Source: Sabellastarte sp. h YS-2021 (taxonomy: Eukaryota > Annelida > Polychaeta > Sabellida > Sabellidae). From it: a DNA stretch of 64,000 nt. The translations under genes were made by a program, and so were the position numbers. Positions within the stretch are counted from its first letter, which is position 1, and every line of letters begins with the position of its first letter. The notes below the pieces were generated by a model, which had not been told where the DNA came from, searched no databases, and saw nothing but the letters and a program-made list of their open reading frames with translations. The DNA lies in contig OZ024935.1 in NCBI GenBank assembly GCA_964017235.1, forward strand, positions 88,751,052 through 88,815,051. Reading direction: 5' to 3'. Of this stretch, positions 55,201-60,484 are shown piece after piece.

Positions 55201-58200
55201 TAAAACCTCATCGATCAAATCAGTCAGTTCTGAAGAATAAAAACCAATGTATAACACATATGTGCAACATATTGCACTTACCGATACACTTAAAACAATT
55301 ATTCAAATTTCCAGGCACATCAACACTTATTGTATACAACAATAACAAGACTTTAAGCACAAGAGACATTTTCGCCCTCCCAACAATTTTCTGTTTTCCA
55401 TCAATGCTACCAGCATCTACTTGATCAAATTTCAATTATGTTAAAATTTTCATAAAAGACTAATACCATGCAAATTCCTGTCACACATCAGTGTGATACC
55501 TAGGTCACTGTGTTCCATACTGTAAACACAAGCCACATATATGAATATTTACCTCCTTTGGGACTGATTTCTGGTGAAACGACTTTCATGTTTTGTTTTC
55601 AAGTGCAAGCCTCAATAGAGCTCACGCTTTTAGATCACTTTTTTATGTCTACCGATTTAATGAAATTTACCCATGCATTCTGAATTACACTCTCCAATAG
55701 CCAAAAGGACACGTCCTTTTGCCCATGCATATGTCCTTTTGTCTCTGGACTTTGATGACATTGACAACATGCCAATAGCTAAAAGGGCACATGTCCTTTT
55801 GGCTTTTGCCCATGCATACGTCCTTTTGTCTCCAAACTTTAATGGCATTGACAACACCTGTGCATTCTGAATTTCCCTCTCTTGCTCTCCAATTGCTAAA
55901 AGTCCTTTTGCCTTTTTCCCAGACATATGTCCTTGTATCGGACTTTTGGAAATTGTGGCACAGAGTGATAACCATTTGCCTGCCCACTAAAGTTAAGTGG
56001 CAATGGGCTCTGTTAGTACTTGGATGGGTGACCGTCTGAGTTCAGGACCAGCTGTGGAATGTAACTTTGAATTTCTTTCTGTTACAAGACTTTCGTAAAT
56101 TCTAGTGTGCTACTCATGTCTCTGATGGCTTTGTGCTTGCGCTAGGGGACCAAAACACTGACCTCGTTTTTTTGTTGCATCTGGTCCACTAAGCCAGGAT
56201 TTTGATTCAGGTAGGATGTGTTTACGACAGAATATAGATGGCATTTTGACGATGCGATATTTTTTTCAACAGGTCAGAAATCCTCTCACAAGCTCTCGCA
56301 TGCTAAAGTGAAATATACACTAAATGAGGGGAGAATTTAGGTGGCGTTGGGGTTTTAGTTTACAGGACACCACAATTCCAAACATGCACTTCCAAAACAG
56401 GCGGTTTCTTTGAAGAGTTGTTTGGACGGCCTGGGGAAATAGTTTTCAACACCATAAAATATAGAAGTAGTGAAACAGTACAAAGATTGATTTTCTGAAT
56501 TAATTTTCAATCTTCCAAATTTGTATTTCCTGACTGTCATACAATGCCTCTTCTGTTTTGTGAACATTCTATTATGATAAAAATAGCATCAGAGATGCCT
56601 GTACCTCACAGCTGCGGGAAATAGTTTTCAACACCATGAGATGTAGAAGTAGTGAAACAGTACAAAGATTCGGATAATTTCAGAGCATTGTCAGTTGTAT
56701 AAAGGTGCAAAAATGTTTACGTAGAGAAAATAACATCCAAGAGAAAGAAATGTATGTAAAGACAAAGTATTAACAAGACAAGTCAATAGCAAGATGACCA
56801 CATTAATCAGAAAACTAAAATTATGAAACTGTAGAATTTATTAACTGGAGAATAACTGTCAAATGGAATAGCAAAATTATGTAAAAGTACATTATAATAA
56901 TCAGTTGCAGCAATCCATATGTTTTTGCTCATAGGGGAAAACATGTCTCAAATATGGCAGGTGAACACACTTCGATTCAGCCACAGTTACAGGTCACACC
57001 ATCATTAACACCATAACCAATGTATTTGTATTGGGTTTTTATACTCTACACAATATCTCCATATACTACATGATGCAAATACAGCCCAAGCTCTCAAGTT
57101 ACTTGCATTCCCCTTGCTGACAGAAGCTCAAAGATGACCATTTATTAATTTTCTTGAGGTTCTTTAGCCTGCTACTGGGTAAAGAACCCAATGAACAGAG
57201 GACAGCCATTTTTAAGTGGTCATCCAACCCACTAAGTATCTATCTGTACCTGGGTTGGTGGCTAGGCCACAGATGCAGAAATCATGTCTCTACCATGTCC
57301 CCTAAGTGTCAAACTTTTATACTAAAGTCTTACAGAATCCAACAATTAGCCCAGACAAGATTTTATAACTCATGGTCATGTTGCACACCTACACCCCCTA
57401 AAGCAATGTCCCTACAAAGTATCAACTTACTATACTTTATGGTTTCAGATATATAGCCAGGACAAGATTTTTCATGGTCACTCTAGGAAGGTCACAGGTC
57501 AAATCAAGGTCACACCATGACATGGCATATTACAACCCCAACCAATGTCTCTACCAAATATCAACTTCCCACACCTTATTGTTTTCGAAATATTGTCTGG
57601 ACAAGATTTTATAGGTCAAGGTCACCAAGGCAAGGTCAAAGGTTAAATCAAGGTCACACCATCAGACTTTACACCTAACAGCCCTAACCAATGTACCTAC
57701 CAAGTATCAACTTCCTACACCTTACACTTTCCAGGATATACCCCGGACAAGATTTTATAGATCGGGGTCACAATGACAAGGTCAAAGGTGAAATGAAGGT
57801 CAGAGACCATGATGTTGCACACCTACAACCCCCAGCCCATGTTCCTACCAAATATCAACTTCCTACACCTTAATTTTAGCCGACAATGCCTGGACAAGAT
57901 TTTTGAATGCAAGGTCAGTATAGCAAGGTCAAAGGTCAAATCAAGGTCACACCACAATGTTACACACCTACACTGCCTAACCAATGCCCCTTCAAGTAAG
58001 GGTATGTCCTACACCTTACAGTTCTGAGATACAGCCCAGACAAACTTTTCCTGACACCCGCCCACCCATCCAGACACCATGGGTGAAAACATTAAGGGCT
58101 GTCAGGGTAAAAACCAGAGGCAATATTGCTTTTGTGTTTGCATAAAGAATCCTGAAACACATCACTTTAAGTAATCTGCAATAAATGTTTTAAAAATTTA

Positions 58201-60041
58201 ATATGTAAAGGGTAATATCCAATATTTTGGACTAAATAATTTTGTATGTAAGTGATGTTAAAGTGCTTTGTCATAAAGCAAATATTATCAAGCTAAGTGC
58301 CATTACTTTGTAACAAAATGTATTTTTTCATGAATTTCTAGTCAGTAGTCCCAAATACAGTAGAACCACTATTGACCACATTGGGAAAACTGCAGATTTG
58401 GTCAAATAAACAGCCTTAAAACATTAAGAGGCATGTCAGTACAAAAACTAGGAAAAATACAACAGGGGAAGTGACAGAGGTCATAAAAGAGGACAATAGG
58501 CGGAAGGTTAAAGGTCAAAGTTCAGTTTTAAACATCTCGGACCACAGCCAGGAGAATGGACAAAAGAAAATCTAAAAGTCTGTCACAATGTCAGTAATGT
58601 TTCTGAATATTTTCCTGTTCCATGCCAGACTGAATATATCTTGTCTGTAAAATGTCAACATTTTGAAACATTGTACTGACCAGCCACTGCTCCTCCTTCC
58701 GCTCCTCTTCCTCCTCCTTCCGCTCCTCTGCCTCTTGCATCTCTCCCCAAACCTCTCGTTCCTCCACCGGCTCCTCTGCCTCCTCCTCCTTCCGCTCCTC
58801 TGCCTCTCACATCTCTCCTCAAACCTCTCGTCTCTCTACTCAAACCTATTTAAATGCAATTTAATTGTTAATGAGAAAACATTCTTAAAAGTTTCACTAC
58901 TTCTATAGCATTAGAAAGCTTCTCATATGAATTCCTAGCTAGTATTCTCAATAAAGTAGAAGCATTATTGACCACATTGTGAAAATTACATCTTTGGTCA
59001 AATAAACAGCCGTAAAATATAGAGGCAATTTAGTATAAAATCAAGGGAAAAATACAACAGGGAAAGTGAAATTGAGGCCATAATAGTGGACCATAGGAAA
59101 GATAAAGGTGAAAGTCTGGTTTTTAACATCCCGGTCAACAGCCAGGAGGATGGATAAAAAGTCTACTAAAGAGTATTCTCACAATGTCAGTAATTCTTTG
59201 TGGACATTCTCCTTTTCAATGACAGTATATCTTGTCTATAAAATATCTTGAAACATTCACTGTACTTACCAGCCACTCCACCACGCACCCCACCAACTGC
59301 TCCTCTACCTCTAGCTCCTCTCACATCTCTCCCCAAACCTCTAGTCCCTCCTCCCGCTCCTCTGCCTGCTCCTCCTTCCGCACCTCTGCCTCCTCCTTCC
59401 GCTCCTCTGCCTCTCACATCTCTCCTCAAACCTCTCGTCTCTCTACTCAAACCTATTTAAATGCAATTTAACTGTTAATAAGAAAAAATGTTCTTAAAAA
59501 TTTCACTACTTCTATAGCATTAGAAAGCTTCTCTTATGAATTCCTAGCTAATATTCTAAATACAGACTGAAGCATTATTGACCACATTGTGAAAACTACA
59601 TCTGTGGTCAGATAAACAGCCATGAAACATAAAGAGGCATTTTAGTTTTAAAATGAGGGAAAAATACAACAGGGAAAGTGAAAGTGAGGCTATAAAAGTG
59701 GACAATGGGAGGAAGGATAAAGGTCAAAGTCTGGTTTTTAACATCCTGGTCAACAGCCAGGAGCATGGATAAAAAGTCTACTAAAGAGTGTTCTCACAAT
59801 GTCAGTAATTTTTCCTGGGCAGTCTCCTGTTCCAGACAGAGCATATCTTTTCTGTAAAATGTCAACATTTTGAAACATTCATTGCACTTACCAGCCACTC
59901 CTCTGCCTCCTCCTTCTGCTCCTCTGCCTCTCACATCTCTCCTCAAACCTCTCGTTCCTCCTACCACTCCTCTGTCTCCTCCACCTTCCGCTCCTCTGTC
60001 TCTCACATCTCTCCTCAAACCTCTCGTCTCCCTACTCACAC
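19427..60041 (-). CDS. Predicted multi-exon gene, unknown family (span of all exons)
   Basis: This entry spans a gene assembled from 14 minus-strand blocks listed separately below. Lengths in order are 150, 183, 165, 98, 36, 48, 486, 441, 165, 30, 75, 61, 171 and 143 nt. Phases run 1-1, 1-1, 1-1, 1-0, seven symmetric 0-0 exons, 0-1, 1-1, then 1-stop, so every junction keeps one open frame. Donors are GTAAGT, GTGAGT or GTCAGT, and most acceptors have a good pyrimidine tract. Seven adjacent symmetric phase-0 exons plus exact closure on a stop are hard to get by chance. The product is mostly low complexity: RG-rich, then acidic, then Ser/Pro/Lys/Arg-rich. I do not recognise a family and infer no function. 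Lys/Arg clusters could be nuclear-localisation signals, or basic processing sites if the signal-peptide start at 55,369 is used. Introns are full of mobile elements. The start and some exons may lie outside the window. Confidence 0.6.
20730..20867 (+). CDS. Small ORF with RG motif and acidic tail
   Basis: The 45-codon ORF starts MMNGEAESRGRGRGSFQPS and ends FSDNEDDWD before TAA. The frame is open upstream to 20,676. A short RG box followed by a tail ending in Asp-Trp-Asp looks like a real protein C-terminus and could be the last exon or fragment of a gene or retrocopy. No clear acceptor is present, and the family is not recognised. Confidence 0.35.
   Translation: MMNGEAESRGRGRGSFQPSLGNWPASGNFDQDPDASFSDNEDDWD
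20868..21735. other. Unannotated stretch
   Basis: No gene seen. A 9-10 bp inverted repeat 'aattcacgaggtcgtgaatt' lies at 21,702-21,721, and 'ggtatgtaatat' occurs twice (21,674 and 21,732). Confidence 0.4.
21736..22086 (+). mobile_element. Possible solo LTR
   Basis: The block starts TGTAATATGATCACAC and ends CTAGTTACA, resembling TGTAA...TTACA termini of Ty3-type LTRs. It holds a CCAAT box (agccaatcaaagg), a short GC hairpin (ctgagcaggcagagcctgc) and AATAAA near 22,036. No clear target duplication was found. Confidence 0.35.
22584..23437 (+). mobile_element. Hairpin-ended element 'G'
   Basis: The 5' end is the hairpin CACTG-ccg-CAGTG (22,584-22,596). Inside are two units of about 151 bp ('gaaatttttcccct' at 22,638 and 22,789), diverged 155-bp-type monomers, and a GC-rich ACGCACGG run. 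The 3' end is the hairpin ATCTC..GCCGGC..GAGAT (23,420-23,437). The plus-strand copy of the locus at 13,165-13,215 lacks it exactly, giving an empty site. Confidence 0.7.
23499..23669 (-). CDS. Pro/Ser-rich exon, 171 nt, phase 1-1
   Basis: This exon encodes GPAATADPPSPPPAAS, then SPRKREAEALLEEGY and SSSKRARVPVQTYD. The acceptor follows 'tttctattgttattacag' and the donor is GTGAGT, which falls inside a longer conserved open stretch (the ORF reads on through GEFHSFYWLGENVPQL). Both halves of this exon recur, split and in swapped order, in the plus-strand copy at 12.8-13.2 kb. Read-through of the GTGAGT would add about 20 conserved codons, so an extended form cannot be ruled out. Confidence 0.6.
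23700..24432. other. Intron sequence, no feature
   Basis: 23,700-23,830 is shared with 12,913-13,050 in the inverted copy. The rest shows nothing recognisable. Confidence 0.5.
24433..24549 (+). CDS. Candidate plus-strand terminal exon
   Basis: After 'ctcctaatcctgttttgtatattaacag' there are 38 codons and a TGA. The block reads PSTKIVTDATQPQSSPIQDV, then a CTDQSG-containing tail and KSAFDF. The acceptor is good and composition is protein-like. It would belong to another gene on the opposite strand inside an intron of the minus-strand gene, but no upstream partner exon was found. Family not recognised. Confidence 0.35.
   Translation, partial: PSTKIVTDATQPQSSPIQDVFCTDQSGTFPVQKSAFDF
25104..25164 (-). 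CDS. Internal exon, 61 nt, phase 0 to 1
   Basis: This exon encodes EGEGEWWRASPSHDPSSLFF plus one base. The acceptor is 'cttctgttttttag' and the donor is GTAAGT. It shifts the gene from phase 0 to phase 1, which is what the next exon at 23.67 kb needs. A phase-2 reading of the same block is also open, so the frame is decided only by its neighbours. Confidence 0.5.
25317..25625 (+). mobile_element. 5S-rRNA-derived SINE, copy 1
   Basis: 25,411-25,492 matches the inner part of 5S rRNA, including 'tgaagttaagcagc' and 'gttagtacttggatgggtga' (A box, intermediate element, C box), so it keeps a type 1 pol III promoter. The 3' part continues into 'tctctgatggctttg' and 'accaaaacacctttt', which also follows the 56 kb copy, so the unit is a SINE and not a 5S gene. 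It starts 'aagtgcaagcctc' as the other copy does. Confidence 0.75.
25630..26270. other. Unannotated intron sequence
   Basis: AT-rich, no supported gene. 'gggatgaccatttattaatg' near 26,151 is a fragment of a repeat also seen at 57,133, 29,965 and 34,858. Confidence 0.4.
26270..26520. repeat. Fragment of 147-bp repeat family 'A'
   Basis: 'agcccatgatttcctatagg', 'gctctaggaccaataataag' and 'gtggcggccatcttgttttt' match units at 28.2-28.45, 37.9-38.7 and 50.8-51.8 kb. Confidence 0.75.
26950..27146 (-). mobile_element. tRNA-headed SINE, copy 2
   Basis: Same family as the copy at 1.4 kb: minus-strand A box (GTGGTGTAGCGG), B box (GGTTTGAATC) and 'gcgacgtaaaacaacaaata' tail. Target duplications are tcacttcagagtga (26,936-26,949) and tcatttcagagtga (27,147-27,160), differing by one base. 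It lies in an intron of the minus-strand gene. Confidence 0.85.
27273..27347 (-). CDS. Basic Ser/Pro exon, 75 nt, phase 0-0
   Basis: This exon encodes SKSPRKRPSVGSPLPP followed by EKRTRRGRL. The acceptor follows 'gcatcttatttacag' and the donor is GTAAGT. The PRKRP and KRTRRGR clusters look like nuclear-localisation signals, or processing sites if the protein is secreted. In the phase-1 frame the block has a stop, so phase 0 is required, as the neighbours predict. Confidence 0.55.
28190..28450. repeat. Fragment of 147-bp repeat family 'A'
   Basis: One and a half units matching the array at 50.8-51.8 kb, ending near 'ctatccggtggatacaaaga' as in the larger elements. Confidence 0.7.
28555..28584 (-). 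CDS. Micro-exon, 30 nt, phase 0-0
   Basis: This exon encodes TATPEEARQM. The acceptor 'gtattctag' follows two long T runs (plus-strand A runs at 28,597-28,620), a very strong pyrimidine tract, and the donor is GTAAGT. Phase 0 on both sides fits its neighbours at 30.6 and 27.3 kb. It is too short for homology by itself. Confidence 0.55.
28673..29826 (+). mobile_element. Hairpin element 'B', short copy
   Basis: Starts with an imperfect hairpin (agtgcccgtgaaagggctct), carries about four diverged 155 bp monomers (28.8-29.4 kb) and the family tail (29.46-29.83 kb, 'aaagatccaggtcctatact'), and ends 'tgtcagctggatgacaagtc'. It lies about 90 bp upstream (minus sense) of the 30 nt exon. Confidence 0.7.
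29840..30611. repeat. Intron portion of the acidic cassette unit
   Basis: Near-identical in part to 34,745-35,400 and partly to 35,930-36,240, and inverted-similar to 12,272-12,760. It includes 'gatgaccatttatcatt', 'taacctgccact' and 'aggtcacctgataggcaac'-type blocks. Confidence 0.8.
30612..30776 (-). CDS. Acidic cassette exon C (non-repeated member)
   Basis: This 165 nt exon is phase 0-0. It encodes VERDDQEDRGDQEDEIVRED and continues through an E/D-rich segment to EVDERPSETGTE. It shares that ending and its downstream intron with exons A and B but lacks the GxxEDDG array. The donor is GTAAGT. The acceptor 'gcactaaatcacag' lies in sequence that matches the tail of the hairpin element family seen at 43.45 and 53.93 kb, so this splice site seems to be built on inserted DNA. 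Confidence 0.6.
30847..34350. mobile_element. TIR element 'F' with internal tandem array
   Basis: Perfect 12 bp terminal inverted repeats ATATCCCCAGAC (30,847-30,858) and GTCTGGGGATAT (34,339-34,350). Inside, 32.7-34.15 kb holds about four units of 320-350 bp ('gggtctctgtggg' near 32,777, 33,441 and, diverged, 33,796). A GC-rich 'acggcggcggcgcgacggac' precedes the right end. It has no coding capacity and lies within a family-B tail (left piece 30,780-30,820, right piece from 34,360). Confidence 0.7.
31096..31142. repeat. (CAAT)n microsatellite
   Basis: Interrupted ATCA/ACCA tetranucleotide run inside element F. Confidence 0.85.
34355..34745. repeat. Family-B element tail, orphan copy
   Basis: Almost identical to 29,470-29,850 ('aaaaagtatgaaagatccag' onward), so it duplicated together with the acidic exon unit. 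ORFs here are repeats of the same noncoding tail. Confidence 0.8.
35402..35842 (-). CDS. Acidic repeat cassette exon B
   Basis: This 441 nt exon is phase 0-0 with the same acceptor and donor as exon A. It starts RVEEGQEEISVARERRDS, has the Arg/Glu block, about 12 units of G-A-R-E-D-D-(D)-G changing to G-P-R and then G-P-Q units toward the C-terminal end, and ends EVDKRPSETDIE. The ordered change from AR to PR to PQ units fits growth by local slippage. Flanking introns are nearly identical to those of exon A. Confidence 0.6.
36244..36729 (-). CDS. Acidic repeat cassette exon A
   Basis: This is a 486 nt exon, phase 0-0, with acceptor 'tttgtctttttcag' and donor GTCAGT. It opens RVEEGQEEVSVARERRDS, passes through an Arg/Glu-rich block (RRRESARRRES-like), then carries about 15 units of G-(A/P/V/T)-(R/Q)-(E/D)-D-D-(D)-G, and ends EVDKRPSETDIE. 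Repeat units are mostly 21 or 24 nt, so length changes keep the frame. It is a near-identical duplicate of the exon at 35.4-35.8 kb with more repeat units. The repeat is also open in other frames and on the other strand, which is an artefact of its period. Confidence 0.6.
36870..37580. repeat. Repeat family 'E', about 140 bp units
   Basis: Units built on 'aaggtcaaaggtcaaatc', 'accatgac', 'caacttcctac' and 'gagatatagcccggacaag', about five diverged copies. Confidence 0.8.
37616..43876 (+). mobile_element. Hairpin element 'B', large copy (6.3 kb)
   Basis: The 5' hairpin is AGTGCCCGT-ga-ACGGGCACT (37,616-37,635). It is followed by 147-bp family-A units (37.9-38.7 kb), about 30 monomers of about 155 bp (38.8-43.45 kb), a tail (43.45-43.85 kb) with GC-rich 'cgcggacgcgtacgc', and the 3' hairpin TGTCAGCTGACT-gaca-AGTCAGCTGACA (43,849-43,876). 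It is noncoding. Structure fits non-autonomous pearl/HINE-like elements of bivalves by design; sequence identity to them is not tested. Confidence 0.75.
38800..43450. repeat. 155-bp satellite-like array with higher-order structure
   Basis: The monomer contains 'atgcaatagttttcaagtta', 'agctattactcagctatgcc' and 'actatgttatagctgaccc'. A distinct monomer type (acacaaatttctgtaaatgc) recurs at 40,151, 40,771, 41,544 and 42,164, spacing 620, 773 and 620 bp (4, 5 and 4 monomers). Private variants repeat with an exact 1,393 bp shift. Confidence 0.9.
45334..46039. mobile_element. Insertion of about 0.7 kb in element C, possible LTR
   Basis: The array is broken between 'gggctattttatg' and 'cccataagg' by unrelated sequence that starts tgcgttggcg and ends cggcaacgc, an inverted match of about 8 bp. 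AATAAA occurs near 45,940. Could be a solo LTR or a DNA element; family unknown. Confidence 0.35.
46158..46234. repeat. Long interrupted poly-G run
   Basis: About 70 G in 77 bases, in place of the 'gggggtc' of the 158-bp units. Likely slippage in the genome or an assembly artefact. Confidence 0.85.
46740..47045. repeat. Family 'E' repeat units
   Basis: Two units with 'gtccctacc', 'ggtcaaaggtcaaatctcgg' and 'cacagcc' end, directly after element C. Confidence 0.75.
47150..47370. repeat. Dispersed repeat, copy 1
   Basis: 'aatagcatcagagatgcc' to 'agaaagaaactgcatgtaaag' matches 56,575-56,765, and part of it recurs at 56,430-56,490. Confidence 0.75.
47700..49300. repeat. Family 'E' arrays, two blocks
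   Basis: 47.70-48.60 kb has units with 'tatcaacttcctacacc' at 47,905, 48,174, 48,308 and 48,456 (135-150 bp apart). 48.70-49.30 kb is an older, more diverged block. The first ends 'accatgggtgaaaacaatac', as at 58,078 and 47,015. Confidence 0.85.
49517..49564 (-). CDS. Micro-exon, 48 nt, phase 0-0
   Basis: This exon encodes GRAMMEFFQQVFDVSL. The acceptor is 'gtgattttacag' and the donor is GTAAGT. It continues the ordinary-composition segment of the two preceding exons and ends it. The next in-frame exon found is the acidic cassette at 36.7 kb, across an intron of about 12.8 kb filled with repeats. Confidence 0.6.
49920..50120. repeat. Dispersed repeat, copy 1
   Basis: 'cttttgttttgtgaatacaa' to 'cttacttagatctaaggt' and 'ttgtagaatac' matches 62,840-63,010. 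Confidence 0.8.
50497..50532 (-). CDS. Micro-exon, 36 nt, phase 0-0
   Basis: This exon encodes FLISQFDLKKEL. The acceptor is 'cctctcatttcag' and the donor is GTAAGT. Joined to the previous exon it gives KVLIK-FLISQFDLKKEL, a plausible amphipathic helix. A hairpin-ended repeat element begins only 28 bp upstream of this acceptor (5' hairpin at 50,560-50,579). Confidence 0.6.
50560..54347 (+). mobile_element. Hairpin element 'B', 3.8 kb copy
   Basis: Perfect 5' hairpin (50,560-50,579), four or five family-A units of about 147 bp (50.83-51.85 kb), about 13 monomers of 155 bp (51.9-53.9 kb), tail, and 3' hairpin (54,320-54,347). Same order as the 6.3 kb copy; the length difference is mostly monomer number. 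It starts 28 bp from the 36 nt exon. Confidence 0.75.
54348..55131. other. Intron sequence, no feature
   Basis: A poly-C run of about 22 bases lies at 54,703-54,724. Nothing else recognised. Confidence 0.4.
55132..55229 (-). CDS. Internal exon, 98 nt, phase 1 to 0
   Basis: Only one of the three frames is open, and it gives a helical-looking segment with LTDLIDEVLCTKLRWESLKK and a DKPSKVLIK end. The acceptor follows 'ggtttttattcttcag' and the donor is GTGAGT, both strong. It joins in frame to the 36 nt exon at 50.5 kb. It has ordinary amino-acid composition, unlike the low-complexity cassettes, so it is the best query for a homology search. Family not recognised. Confidence 0.65.
55282..55369 (-). 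CDS. Alternative first exon with signal-peptide-like start
   Basis: ATG at 55,369 is in good context (A at -3). It opens 29 codons that begin MSLVLKVLLLLYTIS, a basic residue followed by a Leu-rich core like a signal peptide, then a Cys-x-x-Cys (NNCFKCI). The frame ends in phase 1 at a GTAAGT donor (55,281 downward). The next exon at 55,229 accepts phase 1, so the two join in frame. Total coding length from this start to the stop is 1,842 nt, exactly 614 codons. The oddity is the intron, only 52 nt, which is very short for a mollusc. This start competes with the RG cassette exons, which enter the same exon in the same phase. It could be chance. Confidence 0.35.
55602..56170 (+). mobile_element. 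5S-rRNA-derived SINE, copy 2, with internal repeats
   Basis: The copy has the same start ('aagtgcaagcctc'), 5S core (about 55,966-56,060) and tail as the 25.3 kb copy. Between the start and the 5S core lie about three diverged repeats of roughly 110 bp containing 'catgcattctgaatt', 'aaaaggacacgtcctttt' and 'catatgtccttttgtctc'. These are absent from copy 1, so they were inserted or amplified. Confidence 0.7.
56430..56770. repeat. Dispersed repeat, copies 2 and 3
   Basis: 'gaaatagttttcaacacca' followed by 'tagaagtagtgaaacagtac' occurs at 56,436 and 56,618, matching 47,207. Confidence 0.75.
56950..58110. repeat. Family 'E' array
   Basis: Five or six units of about 136-150 bp with 'tatcaacttcc' at 57,569, 57,705 and 57,854. 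Interrupted at 57,120-57,260 by a fragment of the 'gatgaccatttatta' repeat. Confidence 0.8.
58681..58845 (-). CDS. RG-rich cassette exon 3 of 3
   Basis: This 165 nt exon is phase 1-1 with a GTCAGT donor. It contains RG and GGG runs, with RGLGRDARGRGAEGG in the middle, and ends in a short Ala-Val-Ala segment when joined to the next exon at 55.2 kb, which accepts phase 1. RG/RGG-rich segments often bind RNA or are arginine-methylated in other proteins. That is family knowledge and not shown here. Confidence 0.45.
59270..59452 (-). CDS. RG-rich cassette exon 2 of 3
   Basis: This 183 nt exon is phase 1-1 with a GTAAGT donor and the same 'atttaaatag' acceptor as its neighbours. It encodes SRETRGLRRDVRGRGAEGGG-type sequence with an internal second copy of the GTRGLGRDV motif. 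It sits in the middle 0.6 kb repeat unit. The three copies differ in length by whole codons only (150, 183, 165 nt), which suggests the reading frame has been kept. Confidence 0.45.
59892..60041 (-). CDS. RG-rich cassette exon 1 of 3
   Basis: This is a 150 nt symmetric exon, phase 1 in and phase 1 out. It encodes an Arg/Gly/Glu-rich stretch with motifs such as SRETRGLRRDVR and RGAEGGG. The donor is GTAAGT (59,891 downward). The acceptor follows 'atttaaatag' and has a poor pyrimidine tract, which is the weakest part of the call. It is the most upstream member of three tandem copies. Exons further upstream are probably outside the window. An alternative reading is a coding-looking repeat rather than an exon. 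Confidence 0.45.
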
Positions 60042-60484
60042 CTATTTAAATGCATTTTAATTTTGCTTTTATAAAGAAAATGTTCTTAAAAGTTTCACTA
60101 CTTCCATAACATTGGAAAGCTTTCCTTATGAATACCTAGCTTTTAATTCCAAATATGTAAACTACCATTGACCACATTGGAAATACTACACATTTGGTCA
60201 GATAATACTGGTAATTATTACTTAATACTAAGGTTATGTAATTGTACAGTAATGTCATTTTAAATTACACCTGCGAGATATTCTTTTGTTAAAAGGGTCA
60301 AATATCTTTCAATACTGGGCAGTTTTCCACTGTGATTTTGGCCATATATAGAAGCTTTTTTACACATTTGCAAAGAAACACCTACATTTAGGTCAACTAA
60401 AATGATCACAAAAACCAAAAATACATAACAAATATCAGAACAAAAAGTAAAGATGTTAAAACACATCTTTAAAACTAGATGAAT

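Larger units (their letters stand above)
58335..60145. repeat. Three tandem units of about 0.6 kb, each with one RG exon
   Basis: 'attgaccacattg' (58,370, 58,968, 59,578) and 'cacaatgtcagtaat' (58,583, 59,180, 59,796) recur about 600-615 bp apart. Each unit has one RG exon and the same flanks; a fourth flank starts near 60,170. Confidence 0.85.
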
